Assembly: GCF_900102135.1 (NCBI RefSeq)
Contig: NZ_FMVJ01000010.1
Coordinates: forward strand, 90,300-154,299
DNA length: 64,000 bases
From: Microvirga guangxiensis
GTDB taxonomy: Bacteria; Pseudomonadota; Alphaproteobacteria; Rhizobiales; Beijerinckiaceae
Direction: 5' to 3'
Numbering within the stretch: the first letter of the stretch is position 1; every line of letters starts with the position of its first letter. The notes beneath the pieces are model-generated. The model did not search any database. It saw only the letters and a list, made by a program, of their open reading frames with translations, and had not been told where the DNA came from. A program made the position numbers and the translations under genes. Of this stretch, positions 11,540 to 21,690 are shown piece by piece.

Positions 11540-11904
11540 AGCGCAGGGGCCCAGCATCACACGCCCGAGCAGCAGGAACGGCAGATTGGCAGCGACGGCC
11601 ACAAGGACGTCCGAGGCGATCAGCAGGACCGAAAAGGCCAGAACTACAACGCGGCGATCGATCCGCCTCGTTGCCGCGGAGATCAGAAGGCTTGTCACCA
11701 TCCCGACGACAGCCGTCGCAGTCACGGCCTGTCCTGCGCTTCACGCGGTGATCCCCAGATCGGTCGCCACGGGCTTCAGCAGACTGGCGGACAGGAACTC
11801 CGCCGCTGCCAGGACGAACACGTCGAACGTCATGGCAGAGACGGCATCCCACGCAAGCTTTTCCCCTGTCAGGGCTGCGTCCCTTGTCTTCCGCAACTGA
11901 GCCA
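11540..11904 (-). pseudogene. MFS transporter remnant
   Basis: Reading leftward from the ATG at 11904 gives an MFS N-terminus (KLAWDAVSAMTFDVFVLAAA, TM1) running into 'KPVATDLGITA'. A TGA near 11,750 interrupts the frame. The same frame continues with GQAVTATAVVGMVTSLLIS (TM2), 'RRIDRRVVVLAFSVLL' (loop 2-3 and TM3) and 'ANLPFLLLGRVMLG' (TM4). After that the similarity ends, so eight or more membrane segments are missing. Most like the Bcr/CmlA or arabinose-efflux type. Nonfunctional by both nonsense and truncation. Confidence 0.65.
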
Positions 11905-11970
11905 TCGAGATGTGTTTCTCAGCTGCGCCATTGTAAAACTGAGAAATTCAGACAGCTTAGTCGCCTGTGG

Positions 11971-12711
11971 TCAGCCCAGAAATTCGGTCCTGGTACGTTC
12001 AATGACAATCTGGCGAAGCGCCACGTTGGGCGGTGCAGCCAACGCATATAGGATTGCGTCGACCACATCTCTGTTGCTTAGACCGTCTGCAACTCCTCGC
12101 GCAGTTTCCCACGCTGGATCTAATGGCGAGACGTCTTCTATCAACCCCGGATAGATGGATGTGATGCGAATGTTGCTGCCCTTCACCTCCTCGATCAGCC
12201 CTTGCGAAAAGCTATCTTGAGCCCCCTTCGCAGCTCGGAATGGAAGCGACGATCCGACTAGACGTGCGTACTGCAGCCCGGACATTGATACCACAGTATG
12301 GATGTCCGCTCGTGGCCGAGCCCGGAGCAGGGGCAACAGACGTTTTGTGAGGGCTATCGTCCCAGACACCGTAGAGTTTATCACTGCTGCGATACTGTCA
12401 TCACTCTGGCAATCTAGGGCTCCGCTCGACCATTGTGAGCCATTGTGGACGAGGGCGTCCAGGTCTGGATGCTGGCGCACGATGTTATCGGCCGCATCGG
12501 CAATTGAACTGAATTCTGTCAGATCACACACGAATGCATCCGGAAATCGGTTGACCCGTTCACCAACTGCCGCCCTCACCTGTGCCAGGTGCTCAGGCGA
12601 GCGGCCTAATAAAATGGGTATGGCGCCTCGATCCGCAGCAACGATCGCCAGTGCCCTTCCCAACCCACGGCCGGCACCGGTAATCGCGATCTTCCTTCCA
12701 AGAAGTGTCAT
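11971..12711 (-). CDS. Short-chain dehydrogenase/reductase with Phe at the catalytic Tyr position
   Basis: A 246-residue Rossmann-fold SDR. The NAD(P)-binding motif is ITGAGRGLGRA at about residues 9-19, and 'ALVHNGSQWSSGAL' stands in place of the NNAG strand. The active-site Ser is in 'VVSMSGLQYARL'. The expected YxxxK reads FRAAK ('LPFRAAKGAQDSFSQG'), so the catalytic Tyr is Phe. Either the protein is a degenerate SDR, or the Tyr a few residues earlier in 'LQYARL' contributes. ATG at 12711 follows GGAGG with 8 bases spacing. It stands alone on the - strand; no substrate is suggested by neighbours. Confidence 0.82.
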   Translation of the reverse strand: MTLLGRKIAITGAGRGLGRALAIVAADRGAIPILLGRSPEHLAQVRAAVGERVNRFPDAFVCDLTEFSSIADAADNIVRQHPDLDALVHNGSQWSSGALDCQSDDSIAAVINSTVSGTIALTKRLLPLLRARPRADIHTVVSMSGLQYARLVGSSLPFRAAKGAQDSFSQGLIEEVKGSNIRITSIYPGLIEDVSPLDPAWETARGVADGLSNRDVVDAILYALAAPPNVALRQIVIERTRTEFLG

Positions 12712-12907
12712 GTATGTGTCCTCCACAGTGCATTTGAGTTGTGTGGTTGGATAGCGGCGTTGCTATCGCTCTTTTGGCGTTGAAAGCTCTTCTCCGGGAG
12801 CCACTCCGACATGACGATGTCAGCTACGGGTCGAGTGTAGAGATCAAGAACGTTGGTCATCGATAAGCTCCGATCGCCAGCATTGTTGTTGGGTTACGCA
12901 TCCGGAA

Positions 12908-13789
12908 TCATCGCGCAGTGCTAAAGGATACGGATGGGGCGATCCGCTGTGCGCGCTGGCTCAACCAGACGCTTAAAAGCACCACAGCCATGCCGACAAG
13001 CTGCATTGCGGTGAGGTGCTGAGACAGTACCAACCAGCCGAGTACGACGGCTGTTAAAGGGCTGAGGAGTCCAAGTGGGGCGACTGCGGCCGGCTCCAAT
13101 CGGGCAATGCCGCGGAACCAGAGTATGTACGTTAGTGCCGCTCCGATCAGGCTAAGATAAGCAAGACCGAGGACGTTGGCAGCAGTCAAGGAGGGTAAGA
13201 GCGGCTCGAACCACAATGCAGCCGGGAGAAGCAGAAGGCCACCTGCACTCAATTGCCAGGCAGTGAACGTCAGCAGGGAGACTGGCGGCTGCCACTTGCG
13301 GCTTAGTACTGTCCCTCCCGCCATTGACGCCGCGCCGGCAAGACCTGCGGTCACCCCGAGCGGATCCAGCGCGGCCTGCGGCGTCAGGATCAGCATGCCA
13401 ACGCCAGCTGCGCCCGCAAGCGCGGCCCCAAGCGACAGGATTCGTATGGGTGATCCCAAGACCGGATAGGCGAGCACGACCACCATCAACGGCTGAATGG
13501 CGCCGACCGTGGCGGCCATGCCGCCCGGAAGCCGGTAGGCGGAGATGAACAGCATCCACCAAAAGATTGAGAAATTGAGCGCCCCGAGCACGAAGATGCG
13601 GAACCACCAGACTCCCGTCGGAAGCTGCCGGATGATCAGCAACAGAAGGAGCCCAGCTGGGAGCGCCCGCAGCATAGCCACGGTCAGAGGATACCCTTGG
13701 GGTAACAACTGCGTGGTAACAAGATAAGTGCTGCCCCAGATGGCAGGCGCGACGGCTGTTAGCAGCAGATCGGAGGTCTTCGTCGTCAT
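12908..13789 (-). CDS. EamA-family (DMT) exporter
   Basis: A 293-residue inner-membrane protein with ten predicted helices arranged as two EamA repeats (about residues 8-138 and 150-280). It opens with LLLTAVAPAIWGSTYLVTT, the conserved W-G-x-x segment of the drug/metabolite transporter superfamily. The second repeat starts at 'AGLAGAASMAGGTVLSRKW'. Members export amino acids or small metabolites; the substrate cannot be told. Its start overlaps the stop of the nitroreductase by 4 bases (ATGA), so both are one leftward operon facing the divergent LysR gene. Confidence 0.87.
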   Translation of the reverse strand: MTTKTSDLLLTAVAPAIWGSTYLVTTQLLPQGYPLTVAMLRALPAGLLLLLIIRQLPTGVWWFRIFVLGALNFSIFWWMLFISAYRLPGGMAATVGAIQPLMVVVLAYPVLGSPIRILSLGAALAGAAGVGMLILTPQAALDPLGVTAGLAGAASMAGGTVLSRKWQPPVSLLTFTAWQLSAGGLLLLPAALWFEPLLPSLTAANVLGLAYLSLIGAALTYILWFRGIARLEPAAVAPLGLLSPLTAVVLGWLVLSQHLTAMQLVGMAVVLLSVWLSQRAQRIAPSVSFSTAR

Positions 13790-14400
13790 GCGATCTTCAG
13801 AACCTCGGTGAGCGGGCGGCGAGGCTTTTGCGGCCAGTTGCCGGGCGCGGCGCGGCCGATTGCGACCAGCATCACCGGCACCTCATCCGGCCCAAGGCCG
13901 AACTCACGCTCCACGCCTTCGGCATCGAACCCGACCATCGGACACGAGGCGAGGCCGAGCGCCTCAGCGGCATGGATCAGCGTCGCGCTTCCAAGTGAGG
14001 CCGAGCGGACAGCCTCGTCGCGAGCTGTCCGAGGATTGGCATACTGTGTGCGGGCGCCCTCCTGCCAGTCTAAGACCGTACCCGCCGGCATGTATCCGGC
14101 CTCCACAAAGGGACGCAGCCGTTGTGGGATGGCAGCGTGGTCGGGCAGTGAGCCGCAGACGATGAAGGTGACGGCCGCATCTGACACTTTGGCCTGGCCA
14201 TAGGCTAGTTGGCGTAGGCGCGCCTTCGCCTCAGGCGTTTGCAGCGCGATGAAGCGCCAGTTCTGAAGGTTGTAGGCGGTTGGCGCCCGCGTCGCGAGGC
14301 GCGTGAGCTCCCCGATCTCTGCATCCGTCAAGACATGGCTGGCGTCGAACCGGTTCGCCGAGACGCGCCGCTCGATAAGGGCAATGGCAGGGTTGGTCAT
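13786..14400 (-). CDS. Nitroreductase-family FMN oxidoreductase
   Basis: A 204-residue nitroreductase-fold flavoenzyme, probably binding FMN as a homodimer and reducing quinone-like or nitro substrates with NAD(P)H. The family start 'IERRVSANRFD', the FMN-binding 'ATRAPTAYNLQNWRF' and the late 'LASCPMVGFDAEGVEREFG' segment are all visible. ATG at 14400 follows GGAG and gives the normal N-terminus; an upstream ATG at 14427 adds nine residues unlike the family. First gene of a two-gene operon with the EamA exporter, 109 bases from the divergent LysR regulator that probably controls it. Confidence 0.87.
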   Translation of the reverse strand: MTNPAIALIERRVSANRFDASHVLTDAEIGELTRLATRAPTAYNLQNWRFIALQTPEAKARLRQLAYGQAKVSDAAVTFIVCGSLPDHAAIPQRLRPFVEAGYMPAGTVLDWQEGARTQYANPRTARDEAVRSASLGSATLIHAAEALGLASCPMVGFDAEGVEREFGLGPDEVPVMLVAIGRAAPGNWPQKPRRPLTEVLKIA

Positions 14401-14509
14401 GTTTCCGTCTCCGTAGGGAAGAGGCATCGGAGAGAAGGGTATTCATGTGAATTTTAGTTGATAATTATCGATTGGTGAAAGATATTGTTCACCAAGGGAA
14501 AACAATCTG

Positions 14510-15400
14510 ATGGACCGATTCACTGCCTTGCAGGTGTTCCGCCACGCGGCCGAGTTGAACGGCTTCGCCGAAGCCGGACGGCGGCTTGGCCTGTCGCCGG
14601 CGGCGGTTAGCAAGAACATCGCCGAGCTAGAGGCGCATGTGGGGACCCGGCTGATCCACCGCACGACGCGGCGCATGGCGCTCACCGAGGAGGGCAGGAT
14701 CTACCTGGAGCACGTCGTGCGCGGGTTGGACGCGCTTTCAGAGGCGGACGAGACCCTGTCCCCGCTCCGGAAGGAGCCGAGCGGCACCTTGCGGGTCAGC
14801 GCGCCGATGACCGTCACCCTGACGCAGCTCTCCGCCTCGATCCCCCGCTTCCTGTCACGCTACCCGCAGATTACCCTAGACCTCCATCTCGACGACCGTC
14901 GGGTCGATCTCATCCGGGAAGGCTTCGACCTCGCTATCCGGGGCAGCGACAGCCTGGAGGACTCCAGCCTGATCGCCCGGAAGCTCACGGTCATGTCGCA
15001 CGTGCTCTGCGCGGCGCCGGCCTATTTCGAGGCAAGGGGCAGGCCAAAGTCGCCGTCCGACTTGAGGTCGCACGAGTGTATCCGGTTCAGCCTCTCAGGG
15101 CACGCGGACGTATGGGAGTTCCACAAGGACGGGCGCACCGAGCGGATCCCGGTCAGTGCCCGGTACTCGGTGACGTCGAGCCTCGCTGTCCGCGATGCGC
15201 TGCGGGAGGGATTCGGTCTGGGTCTGATCCCCTTTCCCTACGTCGGGGGCGATCTGAGGGAAGGACGGCTCCAATGCACATTGGAGGACTGGAGCACGGT
15301 GGAGACCACGCTCTATGCCGTCTATCCGTCGCGGCAGCATCTCGCCCCGAAGATCCACGTGTTTCTCGATTTCCTGACAGAGGAGTTCAGTCGGGTATGA
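14510..15400 (+). CDS. LysR-family transcriptional regulator
   Basis: A 296-residue LTTR. The N-terminal winged HTH (residues 1-60: FRHAAELNGFAEAGRRLGLS then 'AAVSKNIAELEAHVGTRL') is followed by the periplasmic-binding-like effector domain from about residue 90 ('GTLRVSAPMTVTLTQLSA'). It resembles the CrgA/DsdC-like cluster that controls nearby oxidoreductases. Divergent from the nitroreductase-EamA operon; the shared 109-bp gap contains an AT-rich core (TTGATAATTATCGATTGG, 14457-14474) with an imperfect dyad that fits an LTTR T-N11-A site. Effector unknown. Confidence 0.9.
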   Translation: MDRFTALQVFRHAAELNGFAEAGRRLGLSPAAVSKNIAELEAHVGTRLIHRTTRRMALTEEGRIYLEHVVRGLDALSEADETLSPLRKEPSGTLRVSAPMTVTLTQLSASIPRFLSRYPQITLDLHLDDRRVDLIREGFDLAIRGSDSLEDSSLIARKLTVMSHVLCAAPAYFEARGRPKSPSDLRSHECIRFSLSGHADVWEFHKDGRTERIPVSARYSVTSSLAVRDALREGFGLGLIPFPYVGGDLREGRLQCTLEDWSTVETTLYAVYPSRQHLAPKIHVFLDFLTEEFSRV

Positions 15401-15406
15401 GGGCGA

Positions 15407-16177
15407 TCACGCGTGCTCTCGACATGCAGATAACCACACCCGGAGCGGCCCAAGTGTTCGAAAACCCGATCGAAGCGCAGTGTCAAGATCGCGCCCGCTC
15501 TCATAGCCGACCACGGTCGTACCGGGAAAGTAATCAACAGCGTGCGCTAAGATGCCCTGCCAGATGATCTCAGGCTCGACGTCCGAGGCGAAGACGTTCG
15601 ATACTCCAATCACGTCACCTCCCTCGTTCAAGATACCGCCACCAACAATCCGGTTGTCGCACCTGATAGCAATAAACTTGATCCCGTGCTGCGTCAGTAG
15701 CGATGCCCGGAAGATCCCGCCGTTAGGCTCACCTGCTGCTGAACTCTCATCTCCTCTCCAGACATTTTCCCAAACATTCAGCTCCGATGCCAAATGGATC
15801 TCGGTCAATGAATAGCCCGGCGGAAGAGGATCAAGCTCCAGCGCCGGTAGACTTAGACCGATCCACTCTGCTTCGAACAGCAATCGAAATCCAAGGAAGC
15901 CGAGGTCGAGGCATGAGAAACTATCCTTCACGGCCCAAGCTTCGGCGCGTGGCTTCTCAATCAGGGCAGATATAGTCAGCAATTGCTCTTGGGCGGCTTC
16001 GGGACCCGCCAAGGTCACTGCGTCGGGATAGTACTGCGGGGTGCCAGAACGATTCAACCAGAGCCCGTCCCGGAACTCTCCAGGGCGGCCATGAACCTTA
16101 CAAACTGCATCACACCATAGAGCGTTGTTATGGGCAGCGTGTCCCACAAGATGGGATGGCATAGTCGATGCGTTCAT
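15407..16177 (-). CDS. GNAT-like acetyltransferase-fold protein
   Basis: A 256-residue protein. The C-terminal half resembles a GNAT N-acetyltransferase: 'LTQHGIKFIAIRCDNRIVG' (beta strands), then GGGILNEGGDVIGVSNVFAS as the strand 4/acetyl-CoA region and 'TTVVGYESGRDLDTAL' as the final strand and helix. The Q/RxxGxG/A signature is not clean, so cofactor binding is uncertain. The N-terminal half (residues 1-120) may be a degenerate second GNAT unit. It converges on the LysR gene with 6 bases between stops. Specific role unknown. Confidence 0.6.
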   Translation of the reverse strand: MNASTMPSHLVGHAAHNNALWCDAVCKVHGRPGEFRDGLWLNRSGTPQYYPDAVTLAGPEAAQEQLLTISALIEKPRAEAWAVKDSFSCLDLGFLGFRLLFEAEWIGLSLPALELDPLPPGYSLTEIHLASELNVWENVWRGDESSAAGEPNGGIFRASLLTQHGIKFIAIRCDNRIVGGGILNEGGDVIGVSNVFASDVEPEIIWQGILAHAVDYFPGTTVVGYESGRDLDTALRSGFRTLGPLRVWLSACREHA

Positions 16178-16433
16178 GTTCTCTACAGGCCTGCTTCTCG
16201 TGCATTCTAAGGAGACTAACGGCTAATCTGTCGCGACATGGTATCGTCGACCCGTTGAGTTGACGATACCACCAGAGCACACGCCTCGGCGAGGCTACGA
16301 GAGAGCTACTTCTGGCTCAAACAGAGGCCGATCTGTTGTCCCCATTCATCTCCTACTTGCCATCTACGCCGCTGTTAGTCGGAGTTCTGACAACATGGGG
16401 ACTTAAAAGATGCATTCTTCGCAGGTCAAGTGG

Positions 16434-18032
16434 CTAACGCTTCTCGTCATCTCCAAACTCTTGATCCTCTGCGGCAATCCGCACGTTTCTCAGCGTTACT
16501 GCGCACAGAATTGCCAGCGTCGAGATCCCAAGAGCCGTAAGCATAGTGGATGCGCTCATTCCCACAGTGAATGCGTATTTCGCCGAGCCAAGCAGATCAC
16601 CCGGCAGACGATCTGCAACTGACGATGCTGCCCAAAGACTATCTTCGACCGTGCTTGAAATATCCTCTGGAAGGTCAGCAGTAACGCGCTCGAGCATCAG
16701 CCTACGGTAGATTGCCGTGGTAAGGCTGCCAAGAATGGCAACACCAACGGCGATACCGAGTTCCTGCACGGTCTCGGACATGGCCGAGGCAGAACCGGCC
16801 TTCTCTGGCGGTGCGGAACTCACCACTAAGTCAGTGCCGAGGGCGGCGATTGTGCCCAGACCGAGATAGACCAGCCCGTACCCTGCCGTTACCAGAGCAA
16901 GACCCGATATCCATGGTAGCAAACTGAGAAAGAGATAACCGACTGCGGAAAGGGCTAACGCAGCGGCCATGATAAATCCCGGACGGACGTAGCGAGTAAG
17001 AAGAGGTGCTCCAATTCCAGCCGCGACCATCATCAACGCCGGGGGGCCCATCCACATACCGGCAGTAACGGCTGGGAGGTCCATGACTAGCTGCAAATAC
17101 TGGGTGACCAACAACATAGCTCCGCCGACACCGATCAATCCAAACAGCAGGACGCTCAGGGCAGCGCTGAAGGTCCTGTTCTCGAAGAGACGCACATCGA
17201 GCAGCGGGTTCGTGAGAATACGCTGCCGCCTTACAAAAATTCCTGCAAAGGCGATTCCGATGGCCAGTGCCAACGCGGATCCGTAAGACAAGCCAGTCTC
17301 TGCGCTATCCTTGATGAAGTAGATCACAGGCAGGATCGCGGCGAGAGACAGAGCGACGCTGAGAAGGTCGAGCCGACCATTCCCGGGTGCCCGATACTCA
17401 GGCAGCAACAATGGGCCTGCAATGAGCACAATGCCGACGATGGGGAGCGCCACAAGAAATGCTGACCCCCACCAGAAGTGCTCCAGCAGCATCCCTCCGA
17501 CCAGCGGTCCGGCAGCCATGCCAAGAGCGAACATGGTCGCCCATATCCCTATCGCCAGAGCCCGCTCACGGGCGACAAGAAACATGTTGCTAATCAGCGC
17601 GAGGGTTGATGGCATCAAGGTTGCGCCAGCGACGCCAAGCATAGCCCGAGCGACAATAAGAGTGTTAGCAGTTGGTGAGTATGCGGCGAGCACGGAGGCA
17701 ACGCCGAAGGCGGCAGCGCCAATCATCAGCAGCCGGCGACGGCCGATCCGATCACCCAGTGTGCCCATGGTGATAAGGAAGCCCGCAATCATGAAGCCAT
17801 AGGCGTCCATGATCCACAGCGCCTGACTGCTACTCGGCTGCAGGTCCGCCGCAAGCGCCGGCATCGCCAGATAAAGCAGGGTCACATCTAATCCGAGCAG
17901 GGCGGTCGGCAGCGCAAGCACGGCCAGCCCGCCCCATTCCACGGGCCCGGCCTTTCGCCGACGTTCAGCTGGGATGGTCTCCGCCGGGACCTCCCGAAAA
18001 CCAAGGGAACTTTGATCGCATTCGAGTGACAT
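16434..18032 (-). CDS. MFS drug-efflux pump, 14-TM DHA2 type
   Basis: A 532-residue major-facilitator antiporter with about 14 membrane segments, the EmrB/QacA (DHA2) layout. TM1 carries 'LPTALLGLDVTLLYLAMP' with the family Asp. Loop 2-3 has the motif-A signature MGTLGDRIGRRRLLMIG. Motif C-like 'GVAGATLMPSTLALIS' is in TM5. The C-terminal end is 'LGISTLAILCAVTL'. It probably exports cationic or hydrophobic toxic compounds with proton exchange. The divergent regulator starting at 18122 lies 89 bases away and is the likely controller. Confidence 0.9.
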   Translation of the reverse strand: MSLECDQSSLGFREVPAETIPAERRRKAGPVEWGGLAVLALPTALLGLDVTLLYLAMPALAADLQPSSSQALWIMDAYGFMIAGFLITMGTLGDRIGRRRLLMIGAAAFGVASVLAAYSPTANTLIVARAMLGVAGATLMPSTLALISNMFLVARERALAIGIWATMFALGMAAGPLVGGMLLEHFWWGSAFLVALPIVGIVLIAGPLLLPEYRAPGNGRLDLLSVALSLAAILPVIYFIKDSAETGLSYGSALALAIGIAFAGIFVRRQRILTNPLLDVRLFENRTFSAALSVLLFGLIGVGGAMLLVTQYLQLVMDLPAVTAGMWMGPPALMMVAAGIGAPLLTRYVRPGFIMAAALALSAVGYLFLSLLPWISGLALVTAGYGLVYLGLGTIAALGTDLVVSSAPPEKAGSASAMSETVQELGIAVGVAILGSLTTAIYRRLMLERVTADLPEDISSTVEDSLWAASSVADRLPGDLLGSAKYAFTVGMSASTMLTALGISTLAILCAVTLRNVRIAAEDQEFGDDEKR

Positions 18033-18121
18033 GCTGCCTCCTGAAAGTCTGGCGGCATTCTCGAGATAGATTTAATCTGTTACAATTTGGCAGTTTATGC
18101 TGTTACTCGGGACAATACGAT

Positions 18122-18967
18122 ATGCTGGCTAGATCTCTTGAGCGCACACGGAAAGAACTCTCGGATTTCCTACGGCACCATCGACAGCGATTGACACCCG
18201 CCGACGTCGGCCTGCCGAGCGGCCGCCGCCGCCGCACTCCTGGGCTGCGCCGCGAGGAGGTTGCCACACTCGCCGGTGTCGGCATCACCTGGTACACGTG
18301 GCTTGAGCAGGGGCGCGAGATTGGCGTTTCTGAGGACTTTCTTCTGAGGCTGGCCAAGGTGCTCAAGCTCGACGATGCCGAATGCTGTCATCTATTCCTT
18401 CTAGCGCATCGTCGGCCGCCGCCGGCCGAGCCGTACCATTGGCCGGTCGTCTCGCCGCTTGTACAGCAGCTTATGGATGAGTTGGAAGCTCGACCGGCGT
18501 ATGTCTTGAATCTACGGTGGGATATCATTGCTTGGAATCCGGCTGCAGATCGGCTGTTCGGCTTTTCGCGAAAGGAGCCGGCAGACCGGAACATGCTTCG
18601 GATGGTGTTTGCGGATCCGCATCTGCGCTGTCGCCTTCCAACGTGGGGAAGCGATGCCCCACGCCTCGTTGCGAGCCTTCGGCGCGACCTCGCTCTCGTT
18701 CCTGACGACTCAGCGATGCTCCAGCTCATAGACGATTTGAAGAAGCTCTCGCCCGATTTCCGACACTGGTGGAACGGGGCTCAGGATCATTCGCCATCTC
18801 GGGGGCTGTCTTCCCTCGCTTCTGAGAACGATGTTCTGAAGTTCCAACATGAAGTCATGACCATCGACGAATACCGGCACCTGCGGATCGTTGTGTATTT
18901 CCCGGAAGGATCGAGGGAGATTCTGGAGCGCGATCCAAAATCCCACCCGGTGCGCCGGGCGGTGTAG
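18122..18967 (+). CDS. MmyB-type helix-turn-helix regulator
   Basis: A 281-residue regulator. The N-terminal XRE-type HTH is recognisable from 'LRREEVATLAGVGITWYTW' followed by LEQGRE, the hallmark of the MmyB family. From about residue 95 a PAS-like ligand-binding domain follows ('RPAYVLNLRWDIIAWN', then AADRLFGF). Family members bind lipids or fatty acids through this domain. ATG at 18122 is preferred over the in-frame upstream start at 18026 because the extra 32 residues are Cys-rich and unlike the family. Divergent from the DHA2 pump; the 89-bp gap is AT-rich (TTTAATCTGTTACAATTTGG, 18070-18089) and probably holds both promoters and the operator. Confidence 0.87.
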   Translation: MLARSLERTRKELSDFLRHHRQRLTPADVGLPSGRRRRTPGLRREEVATLAGVGITWYTWLEQGREIGVSEDFLLRLAKVLKLDDAECCHLFLLAHRRPPPAEPYHWPVVSPLVQQLMDELEARPAYVLNLRWDIIAWNPAADRLFGFSRKEPADRNMLRMVFADPHLRCRLPTWGSDAPRLVASLRRDLALVPDDSAMLQLIDDLKKLSPDFRHWWNGAQDHSPSRGLSSLASENDVLKFQHEVMTIDEYRHLRIVVYFPEGSREILERDPKSHPVRRAV

Positions 18968-19386
18968 ACCAACACTGCGATGCCGGAACGCTGCTACCGA
19001 ATTCCTTGACTAGCGCGTCCGGTGCGACAGGGCGTGCTATCGGAGATCCTGCTGCCGGGGCAGGCAGAGCAAGGTGCCGAAGTGATCGACTGAGTACGGA
19101 CCGAGATCTGACATCCAAAATTAGGAAGCAGCTTGGGAGATCAAAGGCTGGTGCCATGACGATGTAAGTGCTGAGCGGGCGATCCGACCGAAGTCCGGTT
19201 TGGACTTTGATGACCACTCCGAACTCCGGCTTTCGATAAGGGAGCACCTTGGAGCTCAGCACAGCTGCATTTTTGCGACCCACCCATCCGTCGAGCGGTT
19301 GTCTCAATTAGTTTGACATGTCTCATTTACTCAGGAATTGCCCAGCATGTGTTTCGGCGTGCAATGTTGACCCTCTGAGACGGGGG
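18968..19386. other. Gap left of the second IS21 element
   Basis: No gene identified. Leftward frames across here have no motif and unusual residue content. The right end abuts the IS21 terminal repeat. Confidence 0.35.
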
Positions 19387-19471
19387 ATCGGCGTCCAAAT
19401 TTGACCCCTGCGGCTGTCATGCGAGCACACTGCCTGTCCTGGATCAGGATAGGTGGCAGGGGATAAAGGGC

Positions 19472-20962
19472 GTGGACACGATTGCACGGATCCGGCGCGA
19501 GTTCTTCGTGCGCGGCAAGACGATCAAGCAGATCGCCCGCGAGCTCCACATCGCGCGCAACACCGTCCGCAAGGTGCTGCGCTCGGGAGCCACCGAGTTC
19601 CGCTACGAGCGCGAACGCCAGCCTCTGCCGCGGATCGGCCCCTGGAGGGAGGACTTGGATCGACTGCTGGCGCTTAACGACGCCAAGCCCGCTCGGGAAC
19701 GTCTGACCCTGATCCGATTGTTCGAGGAGCTGCGGGGTCTTGGCTACGAGGGCGGCTATGACGCCGTACGCCGCTATGCCAGGAGCTGGCGTCGGGAGCA
19801 GTCCACCTCTGCGACCGCCGTCTTCGTGCCCCTGAGCTTTGCGCCGGGCGAAGCCTATCAGTTCGACTGGAGCCATGAGGTCATCCTGCTCAACGGCATG
19901 CCGGTGACCGTCAAAGTCGCCCATGTCCGGCTCTGCCACTCGCGCATGATGTTCGTGCGAGCCTATCCGCGTGAGAGCCAGGAGATGGTGTTCGACGCTC
20001 ATGATCGCGCCTTCGCGTTCTTCAAGGGCACCTGCCGGCGCGGCATCTACGACAACATGAAGACGGCGGTGGACGCCATCTTTGCGGGCAAGGAGCGTGC
20101 CTATAACCGTCGCTTCCTCCAGATGTGCGGGCATTACCTGGTCGAGCCGGTCGCCTGCACGCCGGCCTCCGGCTGGGAGAAGGGCCAGGTCGAGAACCAG
20201 GTCGGGCTTGTACGTGAGCGCTTCTTCACCCCGCGGCTGCGGGTGAAGAGCTATGACGAGCTGAATGCCTGGTTGCTTGATCAGTGTATTGCCTATGCCA
20301 AAGCGCATGCTCATCCCGAGCACCGCGAGCGGACGATCTGGCAAGTCTTTGAGGCGGAACGGGCCAGCCTGGTGCCCTATCCCGGACCGTTCGATGGCTT
20401 TCACGCCATTCCCGCGTCTGTCTCCCGAACCTCTCTGGTTCGTTTCGACTCCAACAAGTACTCGGTGGCCGCCAGCGCAGTCGGGCGCCCGGTGGAGATC
20501 CGGGCCTATGCCGACCGGATTGAATGCCGCCAGGACGGCCGGATCGTCGCGGAGCATGTCCGCTGCTTCGGCCGCGATCAGACGATCTTCGATCCCTGGC
20601 ATTACGTGCCGGTCCTGGCCCGCAAGCCGGGAGCTCTGCGCAATGGGGCTCCGTTCAAGGACTGGGTTCTGCCCGCCGCCCTTGAGCGTGTCCGGCGCAA
20701 GCTTGCCGGCCAACATGATGGCGACCGCCAGATGGTCAGCATCCTGGCAGCGGTGCTGAGCGATGGACTGCCGGCGGTTGAGGCTGCCTGTGCCGAGGCG
20801 CTAAGTGAAGGCGTCTGGTCCGCTGACGTGATCCTCAACATTCTCGCCCGGCACCGCGAGCCTGCCCCGCCACTGACGATCACGACCCCACAGGCGTTGC
20901 GGCTCCGGCATGAGCCGCAGGCCGATTGTGCCCGCTACGACAGCATCAGGAGGGCTGTATGA
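19472..20962 (+). CDS. istA: IS21 transposase IstA
   Basis: A 496-residue DDE transposase. An N-terminal HTH opens the protein ([19 protein letters not shown] at about residues 16-34). The rve catalytic core follows, with the first Asp in '[17 protein letters not shown]', the second in '[12 protein letters not shown]' and the Glu in '[12 protein letters not shown]'. A C-terminal Mu-transposase-like beta domain starts at about residue 310. The start is GTG at 19472, the same position as in relatives. The stop overlaps the istB start. No defect seen, so the element may be mobile. Confidence 0.93.
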   Translation: MDTIARIRREFFVRGKTIKQIARELHIARNTVRKVLRSGATEFRYERERQPLPRIGPWREDLDRLLALNDAKPARERLTLIRLFEELRGLGYEGGYDAVRRYARSWRREQSTSATAVFVPLSFAPGEAYQFDWSHEVILLNGMPVTVKVAHVRLCHSRMMFVRAYPRESQEMVFDAHDRAFAFFKGTCRRGIYDNMKTAVDAIFAGKERAYNRRFLQMCGHYLVEPVACTPASGWEKGQVENQVGLVRERFFTPRLRVKSYDELNAWLLDQCIAYAKAHAHPEHRERTIWQVFEAERASLVPYPGPFDGFHAIPASVSRTSLVRFDSNKYSVAASAVGRPVEIRAYADRIECRQDGRIVAEHVRCFGRDQTIFDPWHYVPVLARKPGALRNGAPFKDWVLPAALERVRRKLAGQHDGDRQMVSILAAVLSDGLPAVEAACAEALSEGVWSADVILNILARHREPAPPLTITTPQALRLRHEPQADCARYDSIRRAV

Positions 20963-21690
20963 TGGAACGGACTGAGATCCTTACGGCGATGGGCAACCTC
21001 AAGCTCTATGGCATGAGGTCGGCCTATGACGAGATCATCACGACGGCCGTCAAGCGCAGTCACGAACCGCAGCGGGTGGTGGGCGATCTTCTGTCTGCCG
21101 AGATCGCCGAGAAGCAGGCGCGCTCGATCAAGTACCAGATGACGATTGCCAAACTGCCCCTGGCCAAGGACCTTGAGGACTTTGTCTTCTCCGGCACGCC
21201 GATCAACGAAGGCCTCGTGCGGGATCTGGCCGGTGGGGAGTTCCTGACCCAGGAGCGCAACGTCGTCCTGGTGGGCGGCACCGGCACAGGCAAGACCCAT
21301 CTGGCGATAGGGATTGCACGAGCGTGCATTCGCGCTGGATCCCGCGGGCGGTTCTACAACGTGGTTGACCTGGTCAACCGGCTGGAGGCTGAGACCCGTG
21401 CAGGCCGGCAGGGTCGGATGGGGGACTATCTCTCGCGCATGGACTTCGTTGTGCTGGACGAACTCGGCTACCTGCCGTTTGCCCAATCGGGTGGCCAGCT
21501 TCTGTTCCATCTGATCAGTCGGCTGTACGAGCAGACCTCTGTGATCGTCACAACCAACCTGGCTTTTGGGGAATGGCCGAGCGTTTTTGGTGACGCGAAG
21601 ATGACCACGGCCTTGCTCGACCGGCTGACCCACCACTGCGAGATCGTCGAGACCGGCAACGAGAGCTGGCGCTTCAAGAACCGGATCTGA
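20959..21690 (+). CDS. istB: IS21 helper ATPase IstB
   Basis: A 243-residue AAA+ ATPase partner of IstA. Walker A is [16 protein letters not shown] at about residues 97-112, Walker B is '[12 protein letters not shown]', and sensor I is '[13 protein letters not shown]'. An AGGAGGG Shine-Dalgarno (20948-20954) precedes ATG 20959, which overlaps the istA stop. Two ATG codons in tandem (20959, 20962) both fit. Intact. Confidence 0.93.
   Translation: MMERTEILTAMGNLKLYGMRSAYDEIITTAVKRSHEPQRVVGDLLSAEIAEKQARSIKYQMTIAKLPLAKDLEDFVFSGTPINEGLVRDLAGGEFLTQERNVVLVGGTGTGKTHLAIGIARACIRAGSRGRFYNVVDLVNRLEAETRAGRQGRMGDYLSRMDFVVLDELGYLPFAQSGGQLLFHLISRLYEQTSVIVTTNLAFGEWPSVFGDAKMTTALLDRLTHHCEIVETGNESWRFKNRI

Noticed and set aside
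19331..20716. 461-codon frame antisense to istA of the second IS21
   Set aside because: Shadow of the istA coding strand; composition mirrors its codon positions.
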